From Flavobacterium circumlabens (GTDB taxonomy: Bacteria; Bacteroidota; Bacteroidia; Flavobacteriales; Flavobacteriaceae): a stretch of DNA of 64,000 bases. The DNA lies in NCBI RefSeq assembly GCF_004345565.1, contig NZ_SLWA01000002.1:558001-622000 (forward strand), read 5' to 3'. The position numbers and the translations under genes were made by a program. Below are positions 53,518 to 62,116 of this stretch, piece by piece (the stretch's first letter is position 1; the number at the start of each line of letters is the position of its first letter). The notes below the pieces were generated by a model. It was not told where the DNA came from and did no database searches. It worked only from the letters and a program-made list of their open reading frames with translations.

Positions 53518-54981
53518 ATGCAATCACGTAGAAAATTTATAAAAAATACCGGCATTTTTTCAGCAGGACTACTGGCCATTCAAAGCAATGCTTTCGGATT
53601 TAATTCAGATACTTTTCAGTTTCCCTTAAAAGATTTAGTGAGCAAAAGACCGCCGTTGGCCGAAAGAAAATTTACAAGTCAGGCCGTAGAAGCAGCCATT
53701 GTGCGCATCAAAAAGCAAATTGCCAATCCCGAACTGGCCTGGTTGTTTGAAAATTGTTTTCCCAACACACTCGACACTACAGTCGATTTTGAAATCATTG
53801 ACGGCAAACCGGATACCTACGTCATTACGGGAGATATAGATGCCATGTGGCTTCGAGACAGTACAGCACAAATCTGGCCTTATATCCCGTTTGTCAAAGA
53901 AGATCTTAAACTGGCCGAATTGGTAAAAGGAGTCATAAACCGTCAGGCAAAATGCATCCTGCTGGATCCTTACGCCAATGCATTTTACAAAGATTTTACA
54001 AAAGAAAGCGAGTGGAAGCATGACCTGACCAAAATGCAGCCCGGCATCCACGAAAGGAAATGGGAAATTGACAGTTTATGTTACCCCGTCCGACTGGCAC
54101 ACGGCTATTGGAAAGAAACCGGAGACATCAGTTTATTCGATGAGCAATGGAAAAAAGCCATGCTGCTCGTGTTACAGACTTTTAAGGAACAGCAAAGACT
54201 GGATGGAAAAGGAGGACCTTACAGCTTTCAGCGTCAGACCGCCTGGGCGACAGACGGAGTGCCTTTAGGTGGCTACGGTTATCCGGTAAAACCATGCGGC
54301 TTAATTGTTTCTACTTTCAGACCGAGTGACGACAGTACGTTGTTTGGTTATTTGATTCCGAGTAATATGTTTGCTATCGAAGTACTGGGTTATCTGATTG
54401 AAATATTCTCCTTACCGGCTTTAAAAGACAATGATTTGGTAGCCAAAGCCAAAGAATTAAGAGAACAGGTACAAAAAGGACTAAAAGAAAACGGAATTAT
54501 AGACCACCCGAAATTCGGAAAAATCATTGCTTTTGAAGTAAACGGATATGGCAGCTTCCACATGATGGACGATGCCAATGTTCCTTCTTTATTGTCTCTG
54601 CCTTATTTAGGCGCAATTGCTCCAAATGACCCGTTGTACCTTAATACCCGTAAAGTGGTACTGTCAGAAAACAATCCTTTTTTCTATAAAGGAAAAGCCG
54701 GAGAAGGAGTTGGAGGCCCGCATACGGGAGTAGACACCATCTGGCCGATGAGTATTGTGCTGAGAGCCATTACAAGTGTAGATGAAAAAGAAATAAAAAC
54801 CTGCATTAGCAATCTGATCAAAACCAATGCCGACACGGGATTCATGCACGAGTCCTTTCATAAAGACGATGTCACCAAATTTACCCGAAAATGGTTTGCC
54901 TGGGCCAATACCTTATTTGGCGAAATGATCGTTCACACCAGTATCCAATACCCTCAGATTTTAAAAGACAAGAATATCTAG
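53518..54981 (+). CDS. GH125 exo-alpha-1,6-mannosidase
   Basis: This 487-residue protein begins with a Tat-like signal (QSRRKFIKNTGIFSAGLLA). The GH125 (former DUF1237) features are DIDAMWLRDSTAQIWPYIPF, KMQPGIHERKWEIDSLCYPVRLAHGYWKETGD, TGRPSDDSTLFGYLIPSNMFA-type sequence (STFRPSDDSTLFGYLIPSNMFA), DDANVPSLLSLPYLG and HTGVDTIWPMSI. These inverting enzymes remove terminal alpha-1,6-mannose. Together with the two GH92 enzymes it would dismantle high-mannose or yeast-type mannan. It lies 5 bases after the second GH92 gene and 23 bases before the ROK kinase gene. Confidence 0.94.
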   Translation: MQSRRKFIKNTGIFSAGLLAIQSNAFGFNSDTFQFPLKDLVSKRPPLAERKFTSQAVEAAIVRIKKQIANPELAWLFENCFPNTLDTTVDFEIIDGKPDTYVITGDIDAMWLRDSTAQIWPYIPFVKEDLKLAELVKGVINRQAKCILLDPYANAFYKDFTKESEWKHDLTKMQPGIHERKWEIDSLCYPVRLAHGYWKETGDISLFDEQWKKAMLLVLQTFKEQQRLDGKGGPYSFQRQTAWATDGVPLGGYGYPVKPCGLIVSTFRPSDDSTLFGYLIPSNMFAIEVLGYLIEIFSLPALKDNDLVAKAKELREQVQKGLKENGIIDHPKFGKIIAFEVNGYGSFHMMDDANVPSLLSLPYLGAIAPNDPLYLNTRKVVLSENNPFFYKGKAGEGVGGPHTGVDTIWPMSIVLRAITSVDEKEIKTCISNLIKTNADTGFMHESFHKDDVTKFTRKWFAWANTLFGEMIVHTSIQYPQILKDKNI

Positions 54982-55004
54982 AATAGCAAGTTAAACAAGG
55001 AAAA

Positions 55005-55907
55005 ATGAATATACCATATGCCATAGGGCTAGATATAGGAGGGACACATATTACGGCAGCAGTGATCAATATAAAAGAGATGAAAGTTATAGACTTCTCT
55101 CTGCACAAAGAATCTTTCGATTCTAATTTACCGGCTGACGAGGTGATGGATATATGGAAAAAAGCAATTGCTACAGCCATAGAAAATTCCAAAGTTACAG
55201 CAATGACAGGTTTGGCGGTATGCATGCCCGGCCCTTTCGATTATCAAAAAGGTATTTGCTGGATAAAAGACCAGTCCAAGTACGAACATTTTTACGGATT
55301 GAATATTCGGGACTTACTTTTAGAGCACCTGAATCACTCCACTGATTTCCCGGTACTTTTTGAAAATGATGCCGTTTGTTTTGGCAAAGGTGAAGTTTTT
55401 AAAGAGAAAGCGAATCTGGCCAAAAAAGTAATGGCCGTTACGTTAGGAACGGGTCTTGGCGCCTGTTTTATTGACAAAGGAGTATCTGTTGCTGAGGGAG
55501 AATGCGTACCAACAGACGGAGAAATTTACAACCTTCCTTATAAAGAGGGCATTGCAGAAGACTATGTTTCGGCAAGAGGCCTTTTATCGCATTACAAGGC
55601 TTTGAGCGGAACAAACCTTCATAACGGACTGGAGCTTTATAATCGGGCTATTAAAGGTGATGTTATTGCTATAAAAGTATTGGAAGAAATGGGAGAGGAT
55701 CTGGCAGCAGTTGTAATTCCGTGGCTGGAAAAATTTGGCGCAGATCATTTTATTATCGGAGGAAAAATTGCCAACGCAAGTGCATTTTTTCTGCCTCTTT
55801 TCAATAAAAAAATCAAAGAAGCAAATTTGGAAGTCACCGTCTATGTTTCTACAGATAATGAGGCAGCTGCTTTGTTAGGAGCTGCCAGTATGCTTTATAA
55901 AGCTTAG
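55005..55907 (+). CDS. ROK family sugar kinase
   Basis: This 300-residue cytosolic protein has the ROK ATP/phosphate motif GLDIGGTHITAAV near the start, catalytic FENDAVCFGKGE (Asp), and GTGLGACFIDKGV. The usual ROK zinc signature of three cysteines (CGxxGCxE) is missing; the matching region reads DGEIYNLPYKEGIAEDYVSARG. It probably phosphorylates mannose or glucose released by the locus. It is the last gene of the enzyme operon and is followed by a terminator. Confidence 0.88.
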   Translation: MNIPYAIGLDIGGTHITAAVINIKEMKVIDFSLHKESFDSNLPADEVMDIWKKAIATAIENSKVTAMTGLAVCMPGPFDYQKGICWIKDQSKYEHFYGLNIRDLLLEHLNHSTDFPVLFENDAVCFGKGEVFKEKANLAKKVMAVTLGTGLGACFIDKGVSVAEGECVPTDGEIYNLPYKEGIAEDYVSARGLLSHYKALSGTNLHNGLELYNRAIKGDVIAIKVLEEMGEDLAAVVIPWLEKFGADHFIIGGKIANASAFFLPLFNKKIKEANLEVTVYVSTDNEAAALLGAASMLYKA

Positions 55908-55964
55908 ATTTTTATAAATTTACGCTGGGAATAAATCTTCAAAAAAGAAAATTGTTTTTAGAAT

Positions 55965-55999
55965 GCGCAAAGATCTAATTGACCTTTGCGTATTTTTTT
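55965..55999 (+). terminator. Rho-independent terminator
   Basis: CGCAAAG pairs with CTTTGCG around an 11-base loop, with flanking AT pairs and a long T run. It ends the mannan enzyme operon. Confidence 0.8.
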
Positions 56000-56103
56000 T
56001 AAGAACCTCTTTTTAGAGTCTGTTATGTAGGCAGATTAGCCTGCATGAGTCAGGTAAGAAAAGTGGTGTGAAAGTTAATTTTATTTTCACATTCACAAAG
56101 AAA

Positions 56104-56211
56104 GTGTTTCAATACATCTGTTTCTTTTATTTTGAAACAAAAGTTTTGAAACAAAAATTGTTTCAAAACATCCATTTTTTTTATTTTGAAACAGAAAGCT
56201 TTGCAACAGAA
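56104..56211. repeat. Two 54-bp direct repeats with TGTTTCAA/TTGAAACA arms
   Basis: Two units of exactly 54 bases stand in tandem (TTTCAA at 56107 and 56161), with partial further matches to 56235. Each unit contains TGTTTCAA and TTTTGAAACA, so each can form a hairpin. A 61-codon minus-strand frame through it (CFKIKxxDVLKxFL twice) merely reflects the repeat. The rest of 55908-56373 has no gene. Confidence 0.65.
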
Positions 56212-56373
56212 TCTATGAAACAGAAAGTGTTGCAAAACTTATTTTATTTTTCATTGTCTTTGTATTTTTTCATTCGGAATTAAGAAATGAAAGCAAACAA
56301 ATAACAAAGTAAGGCTGTAATAAGAGAAATCATAGAATGATTTTTATAAGATGATTGTAAGGTTTTAAGGAAG

Positions 56374-57279
56374 CTAATAAAACTTATAATTAATCTGTGC
56401 TGCTGCGTAAAAGGAAGACTGAAACTGATATTGGTTTGTACTGCTGAAAAGGCTTTTCAAGGTTCGGTCTGTAAAATAAGCGGGACGCACAGCGCTGATT
56501 CCAAGCGTAATCGGAAGTGTAATTTTTTTGCCAATCCTGATTTCCGGTCTCAATCCCGTTACAATATACTGATGCGTAAAGATGACATCTTTTCCTTCTT
56601 TTTCAACAAGAGCCATTTGCCCGTTCATGTCCGCAATCAGGCTTAAAATAAAAGACTTGTTGATCTCATATCCGGCCGATGCCTGAAAACCGCTCATAAG
56701 GGAAACCTTAAAAATATACCTGCCCGGAGCATTATAATTCAGATACAGCGCAGGAAATAACATAGGATATCCAAACGTATTATTGAAAGCCAGTCCCGCA
56801 CCGAGATCTAATTTCGAATTCATCTTTTTGATGAAAACGGCACCTGCATTTCCGAGTACGCTTCTGACGCCCATTTTTGAAATTTGTGTCTGGTCGGTAT
56901 AAATTCCGGCACCCGCAAACAGTAACATATTCCATTTTTTGTTTAACGGACGCATGTTGAACAAAGAAAACTGCGCATTGACAATCTCAGACGGCACCAT
57001 ATTTTGGGTAAAATTTTTATTAGTAAGGACTGCGTAAGAGCCGGAAAGCGCCACACCCCAAACCACAGCAAGACTGTCTTTGTTTATGGTCATCGAAATA
57101 GGGATTTTAACATTTGCCTGATACACTGCTGCAGATCCTTTACTGTTTCCGAACTCATTATTGTTTTCATCACCATAGCGGGATGTTCCAAAATGTTCCG
57201 CCTGAAGGGTTATTTGTGCTTTTGTTGGTGCAGAGGCAAGCAGTAATACTAGTAAAGTAAACAATGATGTCGTTTTCAT
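56374..57279 (-). CDS. DUF6268-like outer-membrane protein
   Basis: This 301-residue protein has a signal peptide (LLVLLLASAPTKAQ). A repeating amphipathic beta pattern with a Tyr- or Phe-terminated end (YAAAQINYKFY) suggests an outer-membrane beta barrel; the pattern matches by recall the DUF6268 family found in Bacteroidota. The function is unknown. It is divergent from a LytS/LytTR two-component system, and a pair of 11-bp palindromes 21 bases apart lies between them, so it is a probable target of that system. Confidence 0.78.
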   Translation of the reverse strand: MKTTSLFTLLVLLLASAPTKAQITLQAEHFGTSRYGDENNNEFGNSKGSAAVYQANVKIPISMTINKDSLAVVWGVALSGSYAVLTNKNFTQNMVPSEIVNAQFSLFNMRPLNKKWNMLLFAGAGIYTDQTQISKMGVRSVLGNAGAVFIKKMNSKLDLGAGLAFNNTFGYPMLFPALYLNYNAPGRYIFKVSLMSGFQASAGYEINKSFILSLIADMNGQMALVEKEGKDVIFTHQYIVTGLRPEIRIGKKITLPITLGISAVRPAYFTDRTLKSLFSSTNQYQFQSSFYAAAQINYKFY

Positions 57280-57344
57280 ATTTTATGTTTTTAAATTTGA
57301 CAGGGCAAAACTATTCTATCATTCAAAAGCTTTTTCCTGCTTTT

Positions 57345-57376
57345 GACTAATAGTCGTAATTTGTTGACCAATGGTC
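57345..57376. promoter_or_regulatory. Candidate LytTR operator
   Basis: GACTAATAGTC (57345-57355) and GACCAATGGTC (57366-57376) are each palindromic and also form a direct repeat (TTGAC-x-AAT-x-GTC). Their centres are 21 bases apart, the spacing of LytTR direct-repeat sites. They lie between the DUF6268 gene and the two-component genes. Confidence 0.7.
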
Positions 57377-57424
57377 CGTGCTGCGATCGAAAATAAATTA
57401 ATTTTGTAATTTCAATTTGTAGCC

Positions 57425-58453
57425 ATGTTTACGATCAAAAAAGCAAACCTTCTTTTCTGGATTTTTTTATTTCTTATTGTTTTATTGCAACTGTCATTGT
57501 CCAGCAGTCCAAATTTTACCTTGGGTGTAGCTCTTATTCATGCCGTTGCTATTGTATTAATTTTGCGGGTACACGTCTATTTTCTGAATGTTTTAATCAA
57601 GAAATATCTCAAAACGCACGATACGGCCGGATTTATAATTTCGGCTCTATCTATTAGTTTTGCTACGTCCATCCTGCTCACTGCAGCAGGTTATTTTATT
57701 ACAATTGGGCTGTTAGCGGATGCGAATCTGCTGGAAAACGAGCTCATTTCTATGTTTTGTGGTATGTTGCTGGTAAGTATCCTGATTGCGGGAATGAGTT
57801 ATTCCATTGAATTGTTCAAACAAAATATAGCTTCGGAAAAAAGACATCAGGAATTAAGAAATAGTGTACTGGAAATGGAAATCGATCATTTGAGAACACA
57901 ATTAAGTCCTCATTTTACCTTTAATATTCTCAATAATCTGCAATTTCTGATCCGCAAAGATCAGGATGAAGCACTCGAATTGTTATCCAGATACAGCAAG
58001 ATTCTGCGTTATTATGTCTACGAATCACAAAATAAATGGATTAAACTGGACGACGAAATTGCTTTCCTCAAACATTATTTTGAATTGGAAAAAGACCGTT
58101 CGGGTGAAGAACTTGAAATTTCCTGCCAATGGGATATTCCGGAGAATACACTACTGATCATTCCTTTTCTCTTATCGACATTTGTCGAAAATGCTTTCAA
58201 ACATGTTTCTTCTTTTAAAGAGAAAAAAAGTTACATACAGCTGCATGTTTTTTTAAAGGATGAAAATCAATTGTTTCTGCATATAAAAAATGCATCAGGA
58301 CAGCAGGTATCAAATCCGAAAAAGGGCGGAGTTGGCTTAAAATATGTGAAGAAAAGACTGGAGCTTTCGTATAAGGATAATTACGAATTGGAATTGATTC
58401 CTGAAGTTGATTCTTACAGTGTGCGTTTAGAATTAAACCTTACTAGCGTATGA
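57425..58453 (+). CDS. LytS-type sensor histidine kinase
   Basis: This 342-residue protein has four membrane helices in residues 8-130, then a coiled coil and the His_kinase domain typical of LytS/YehU (His163 in TQLSPHFTFNILNNLQFLI), followed by a HATPase domain (PFLLSTFVENAFKHVSSF, KGGVGLKYVKKRLELSY). The short extracellular loops suggest that it senses a membrane or small-molecule signal. Its stop overlaps the regulator start by 4 bases (ATGA). The cognate target is probably the divergent DUF6268 gene. Confidence 0.92.
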   Translation: MFTIKKANLLFWIFLFLIVLLQLSLSSSPNFTLGVALIHAVAIVLILRVHVYFLNVLIKKYLKTHDTAGFIISALSISFATSILLTAAGYFITIGLLADANLLENELISMFCGMLLVSILIAGMSYSIELFKQNIASEKRHQELRNSVLEMEIDHLRTQLSPHFTFNILNNLQFLIRKDQDEALELLSRYSKILRYYVYESQNKWIKLDDEIAFLKHYFELEKDRSGEELEISCQWDIPENTLLIIPFLLSTFVENAFKHVSSFKEKKSYIQLHVFLKDENQLFLHIKNASGQQVSNPKKGGVGLKYVKKRLELSYKDNYELELIPEVDSYSVRLELNLTSV

Positions 58454-59142
58454 AATGTATTGTGATTGATGACGAAAGGATTGCCCGGGAAGGTTTAGAG
58501 TCCTTTATTAGTGAATTTGATTTTCTAAGCAATGCCGGCGTTTTTTCTAACGCGCATCTTGCCCTTGAAAAACTAAAGACAGAAACCGTTGACCTGATTT
58601 TTCTGGACATAGAAATGCCCTTGCTCAACGGACTGGAGTTTGCAAAACTCATTACCGATAAACCAGCGATGATTATTTTTACAACTGCCTATTCCGAATA
58701 TGCATTAAAAGGATATAAAGTAAATGCCGTTGATTATTTACTAAAGCCCATTTTTTTTGAAGACTTTAAGTCAGCCGTTTTAAAGGCAAAAAAAATGTAT
58801 GATTTAATGTATCAGCAGGAGTTAACTTCAAAACCCTTGTTTTTTAAAGAAAACGGTGTAACCGTAAAAGTTCGTCCCACACAAATTATGTACATTAAAA
58901 GTATGCAGAATTATATCGAAATATATACGGAGAACAATAAAAAGAGTATCATTCATCAGACTTTAAAAAGCATTGCGGATCAACTTCCTGAAGAAAATTT
59001 TTTGCAGATTCATCGTTCGTATCTTGTAAATACAAAATACATAACACAGATAGATGGTTTCAGGCTCTGCTTGAAAAATACGGTTTTACCGATTGCAAGA
59101 AATCGAAAAAGCAAGGTTATGGAGCGGTTTCTTACTTTATAA
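58450..59142 (+). CDS. LytTR-type response regulator
   Basis: This 230-residue protein has a receiver domain with phosphoacceptor Asp53 (LIFLDIEMPLLNG) and Lys in YLLKPIFFEDF, followed by a LytTR DNA-binding domain (about 130-230: VKVRPTQIMYIKSMQNYIEIYTENNKKSIIHQTLKSIADQLPEENFLQIHRSYLVN). It overlaps the kinase gene by 4 bases. LytTR proteins bind direct repeats about 21 bases apart; such a pair lies upstream of the kinase gene. Confidence 0.95.
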   Translation: MKCIVIDDERIAREGLESFISEFDFLSNAGVFSNAHLALEKLKTETVDLIFLDIEMPLLNGLEFAKLITDKPAMIIFTTAYSEYALKGYKVNAVDYLLKPIFFEDFKSAVLKAKKMYDLMYQQELTSKPLFFKENGVTVKVRPTQIMYIKSMQNYIEIYTENNKKSIIHQTLKSIADQLPEENFLQIHRSYLVNTKYITQIDGFRLCLKNTVLPIARNRKSKVMERFLTL

Positions 59143-59257
59143 TAAGAGATGGAGGACGATTAAACGGGTTCGTTCAGCAGGTTTTTTATATAAATCGTCC
59201 GGCAAGTTTATTCTTTTGGATTAATGCTTATATTTGAGAATATAATTTAAAAAAGTA

Positions 59258-60070
59258 ATGACAAAACAGAAGTTTTTATACCTGATTTCCTTTATCACCC
59301 TTATTGTTATATCCCTTGTAGCCTTTGATGTCAGTACTGATGTTCCTGTTCCGCCCGTCGCTCCCAAAAAAAAGGAAAAACAGGAAAAGTACCAGCCGGG
59401 CGTTGTATTAACGTTTGATGATGATTATGTAGATACCTGGTATCATGCCGAAAAAGAACTGCGTCCCTACAATTGGAAAGCTACTTTTTTTATCTGCAAG
59501 TACAGTGCTTTTACAAAAGATCAAAAAGAAAAATTGCATTACCTTCAAAAAATGGGACATGATATAGCCGGACATGGTTACAATCATGAAAACGCGGTAA
59601 AATACGTGGCGCAATATGGATTGGATGCTTATGTAAAAAATGAAATCCTTCCGCTTAAGGAAGCCATGCTGAAAGACGGATTCGATATTAAGTCCTTTGC
59701 TTATCCAGATGGTGCGAGAAACAGTGCACTCGACAAAAGATTACTGAATTATTTTGATTTTATAAGAGGCACTACCTATGGAGAGCTCTATCCGAAAAGC
59801 CAGTACTGTTACTATGAGGACAATCGCGTAATCTACGGTTTAGGGATCGATGATGATTACGAGCAATTTAATCTCGAGTACTATAAAAGTCTTTTGCTGT
59901 ATGCCAAAGAACATAACAAAATCGTTATATTTTACGGACATAAAACAGTCGATAACGCAGATGAAAAATTAGAAACTCCTATTGGACTCCTAAAGCAGCT
60001 TTGTGCCTTTGCAGCAGAAAACAAGCTTAAGTTTTATTCGGTAGATGATTTAAAGAACTTAAAAAATTAG
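59258..60070 (+). CDS. Polysaccharide deacetylase (NodB domain)
   Basis: This 270-residue protein has one N-terminal hydrophobic anchor (LYLISFITLIVISLVAF), a Pro- and Lys-rich linker, and a NodB homology domain. The catalytic Asp motif is TFDDDY (54-56) and the metal histidines are His106 and His110 (GHGYNHEN). It also has FAYPDG and FYGHKTVDNADE. It removes acetyl groups from a polysaccharide at the periplasmic side; the polymer is unknown. It stands 115 bases after the LytTR gene, so it may belong to that transcript, though no regulatory link is visible. Confidence 0.9.
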   Translation: MTKQKFLYLISFITLIVISLVAFDVSTDVPVPPVAPKKKEKQEKYQPGVVLTFDDDYVDTWYHAEKELRPYNWKATFFICKYSAFTKDQKEKLHYLQKMGHDIAGHGYNHENAVKYVAQYGLDAYVKNEILPLKEAMLKDGFDIKSFAYPDGARNSALDKRLLNYFDFIRGTTYGELYPKSQYCYYEDNRVIYGLGIDDDYEQFNLEYYKSLLLYAKEHNKIVIFYGHKTVDNADEKLETPIGLLKQLCAFAAENKLKFYSVDDLKNLKN

Positions 60071-60108
60071 TCGATTTCTCTGAGATAAACTTTAAAAGCC
60101 CATTGCTT

Positions 60109-60954
60109 TTAGATGTTGATTTTTCTGTATTGTAAAGGAGAAAGCTGTTTCAGTTCTTTAAACTTTCGATTGAAATTAGAGATATTATTGAATCCGCATA
60201 ATTCGGCAATTTCCAGAACAGAAAGCTCTCCATTGCTGGACAGCAGTTTTGCCGCCCGCTCAATCCGGACTTCAATCAGAAATTGAAAAAAGGATTTGTT
60301 CGTCCGTACCTTAAAATACCGGCAAAAAGCATTTTTGGTCATGTTCGCTATAGAAGCAATTTCATCAAGGGTAATGTTTTGGTGAAAATTAGTCATTACA
60401 TATTCAAAAACAGTCTGCATTCTTTTGCCCTCATTGTCGGTTATTTTTTTGTGATACAAATAATTGGACAAGGGCTCATTTTCAGTTGTTGAAAGCCACT
60501 TTAAAATATCCAGAAACAAAATAAAACGGGAGCAGCTGTCTGCTTTTTTCAGTTTCTTAAAATATTTGACCACTTTTTTGGGAGCGTTATGAATAATGAA
60601 TCCGTTTTTACTGCTTTCCAGAAGGGGATAAATGGTTTTGAAAGTAGATAATTCAAAAAAATCTTTTCCAAAAGAAGTAAAGGTAAAAAACAGGGTTCGC
60701 ATCACAGAAACTTCGTTTTCCCGGACATCACTTCTAAAAACATGAGGCAGGTTGCTTCCAATCACTAAGATATCACCTTCCTGATATTGCGAAATTGTAT
60801 CGCCGGCAAAAACGGCACCTTCCCCTTTTTCGATAAAACTAATCTGAATTTCTTCGTGCTGATGTAATTTGTCGTAAAAAGATACTTCTATATCTTCTTG
60901 ATAGATAAGCGGTTCTTCTCCGGATTTTGGAATTTTAAATGGAAAAACTTTCAT
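60109..60954 (-). CDS. AraC family regulator divergent from the hydroxyproline operon
   Basis: This 281-residue protein has an N-terminal cupin sensor (YDKLHQHEEIQISFIEKGEGAVFAGDTISQYQEGDILVIGSNLPHVF) and a C-terminal AraC HTH (about 180-280: ITLDEIASIANMTKNAFCRYFKVRTNKSFFQFLIEVRIERAAKLL). This build is common in regulators of amino acid and sugar catabolism in Bacteroidota. It diverges from the deaminase-dehydrogenase-epimerase operon, and the 179-base gap between them is the likely control region. The effector is probably hydroxyproline or a derivative. Confidence 0.9.
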   Translation of the reverse strand: MKVFPFKIPKSGEEPLIYQEDIEVSFYDKLHQHEEIQISFIEKGEGAVFAGDTISQYQEGDILVIGSNLPHVFRSDVRENEVSVMRTLFFTFTSFGKDFFELSTFKTIYPLLESSKNGFIIHNAPKKVVKYFKKLKKADSCSRFILFLDILKWLSTTENEPLSNYLYHKKITDNEGKRMQTVFEYVMTNFHQNITLDEIASIANMTKNAFCRYFKVRTNKSFFQFLIEVRIERAAKLLSSNGELSVLEIAELCGFNNISNFNRKFKELKQLSPLQYRKINI

Positions 60955-61133
60955 GGGTGGGTTGGTTAGTTACAACCAAATATATTGTATTTCAGTAATA
61001 AAATGATGGTATACTAATCTGTTTTTTGTATTTAAAAGTTATATAGGGTAATATAGTATCGTTTTGAGGTAATTTTCTGTGAGACAGCTTAGTGGTTTCT
61101 CGATAATTTTGGTTGACAATAAAAAGCAATACT

Positions 61134-62048
61134 ATGGGGATTCAATGGAATGGCGTTATGCCGGCAGTTACTACAAAATTTACTGCAGACGATAAGTTAG
61201 ACTTCAATATGTTTGAGGTCAATATGAAAGCACAATTAGAGGCCGGAGTATCGGGAATTATTCTGGGAGGAACATTAGGGGAAGCCAGTACACTTTTGGA
61301 AGAAGAAAAAAGAGAATTGGTCAAACATACGGTTTCGCTTACGAATAATAAAGTTCCTGTGATTATGAATATTGCAGAACAAACCACAAGAGGGGCAATC
61401 TTAGCCGCCAACAAAGCCGAAGAAGACGGTGCCGGAGGATTAATGATGTTACCCCCAATGCGCTACAAAGCTTCCGATTATGAAACGGTAGTTTATTTTT
61501 CAGAAGTAGCCCGAAATACGTCGCTTCCGATTATGGTCTACAATAATCCGATCGATTACAAAATTGAAGTGACCTTAGACATGTTTGAGGAATTGCTGAA
61601 ATACGATAACATTCAGGCCGTAAAAGAATCCACAAGAGATATTTCGAACGTGACCAGAATGATCAATCGTTTTGGAGACCGTTTAAAGATATTATCAGGC
61701 GTAGATACCCTGGCTTTAGAAAGTATATTAATGGGTTCAGATGGATGGGTTTCCGGTTTGGTTTGTGCTTTTCCGGCAGAAACCGTGGCCATTTTCAAGC
61801 TGGCAAAAGCAGGAAGAATCGCCGAAGCTCTGGCCATTTACAGATGGTTTTTGCCCTTGCTGGAACTGGATATTAATTCCTTTTTGGTACAAAATATCAA
61901 ACTGGCCGAGGTCGCAACCGGAATCGGAAGCGAATATGTTCGCGCTCCGAGACTGCCGCTTCAGGGTAGTGAGCGTGAAAAAGTACTGGCCATTATAGCA
62001 GAAGGATTGCGTAACCGACCGACATTGCCGGATTATAAAAATCTATAA
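61134..62048 (+). CDS. DHDPS-family lyase, predicted 1-pyrroline-4-hydroxy-2-carboxylate deaminase
   Basis: This 304-residue protein starts at the ATG at 61134; an in-frame TTG seven codons upstream is less likely. DHDPS/NAL features are GGTLGEASTLLEEEKRELV, the catalytic Tyr136 (MVYNNP) and Schiff-base Lys164 (AVKEST). The family includes dihydrodipicolinate synthase, N-acetylneuraminate lyase and hydroxyproline-pathway deaminase. The context, with an aldehyde dehydrogenase and a 4-hydroxyproline epimerase, favours the deaminase, which forms 2-oxoglutarate semialdehyde and ammonia. The dehydrogenase gene follows 68 bases downstream. Confidence 0.85.
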   Translation: MGIQWNGVMPAVTTKFTADDKLDFNMFEVNMKAQLEAGVSGIILGGTLGEASTLLEEEKRELVKHTVSLTNNKVPVIMNIAEQTTRGAILAANKAEEDGAGGLMMLPPMRYKASDYETVVYFSEVARNTSLPIMVYNNPIDYKIEVTLDMFEELLKYDNIQAVKESTRDISNVTRMINRFGDRLKILSGVDTLALESILMGSDGWVSGLVCAFPAETVAIFKLAKAGRIAEALAIYRWFLPLLELDINSFLVQNIKLAEVATGIGSEYVRAPRLPLQGSEREKVLAIIAEGLRNRPTLPDYKNL

Positions 62049-62116
62049 TAATACATTCATCGGACTGGCTTTGCCTGTTTTTAAACAGCAGAGTATGCAT
62101 TACTAATACAACAACT

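Noticed and set aside
56050..56235. Small Cys/Phe-rich minus-strand frame
   Set aside because: It is a translation of the 54-bp tandem repeats; no upstream signals or similarity.
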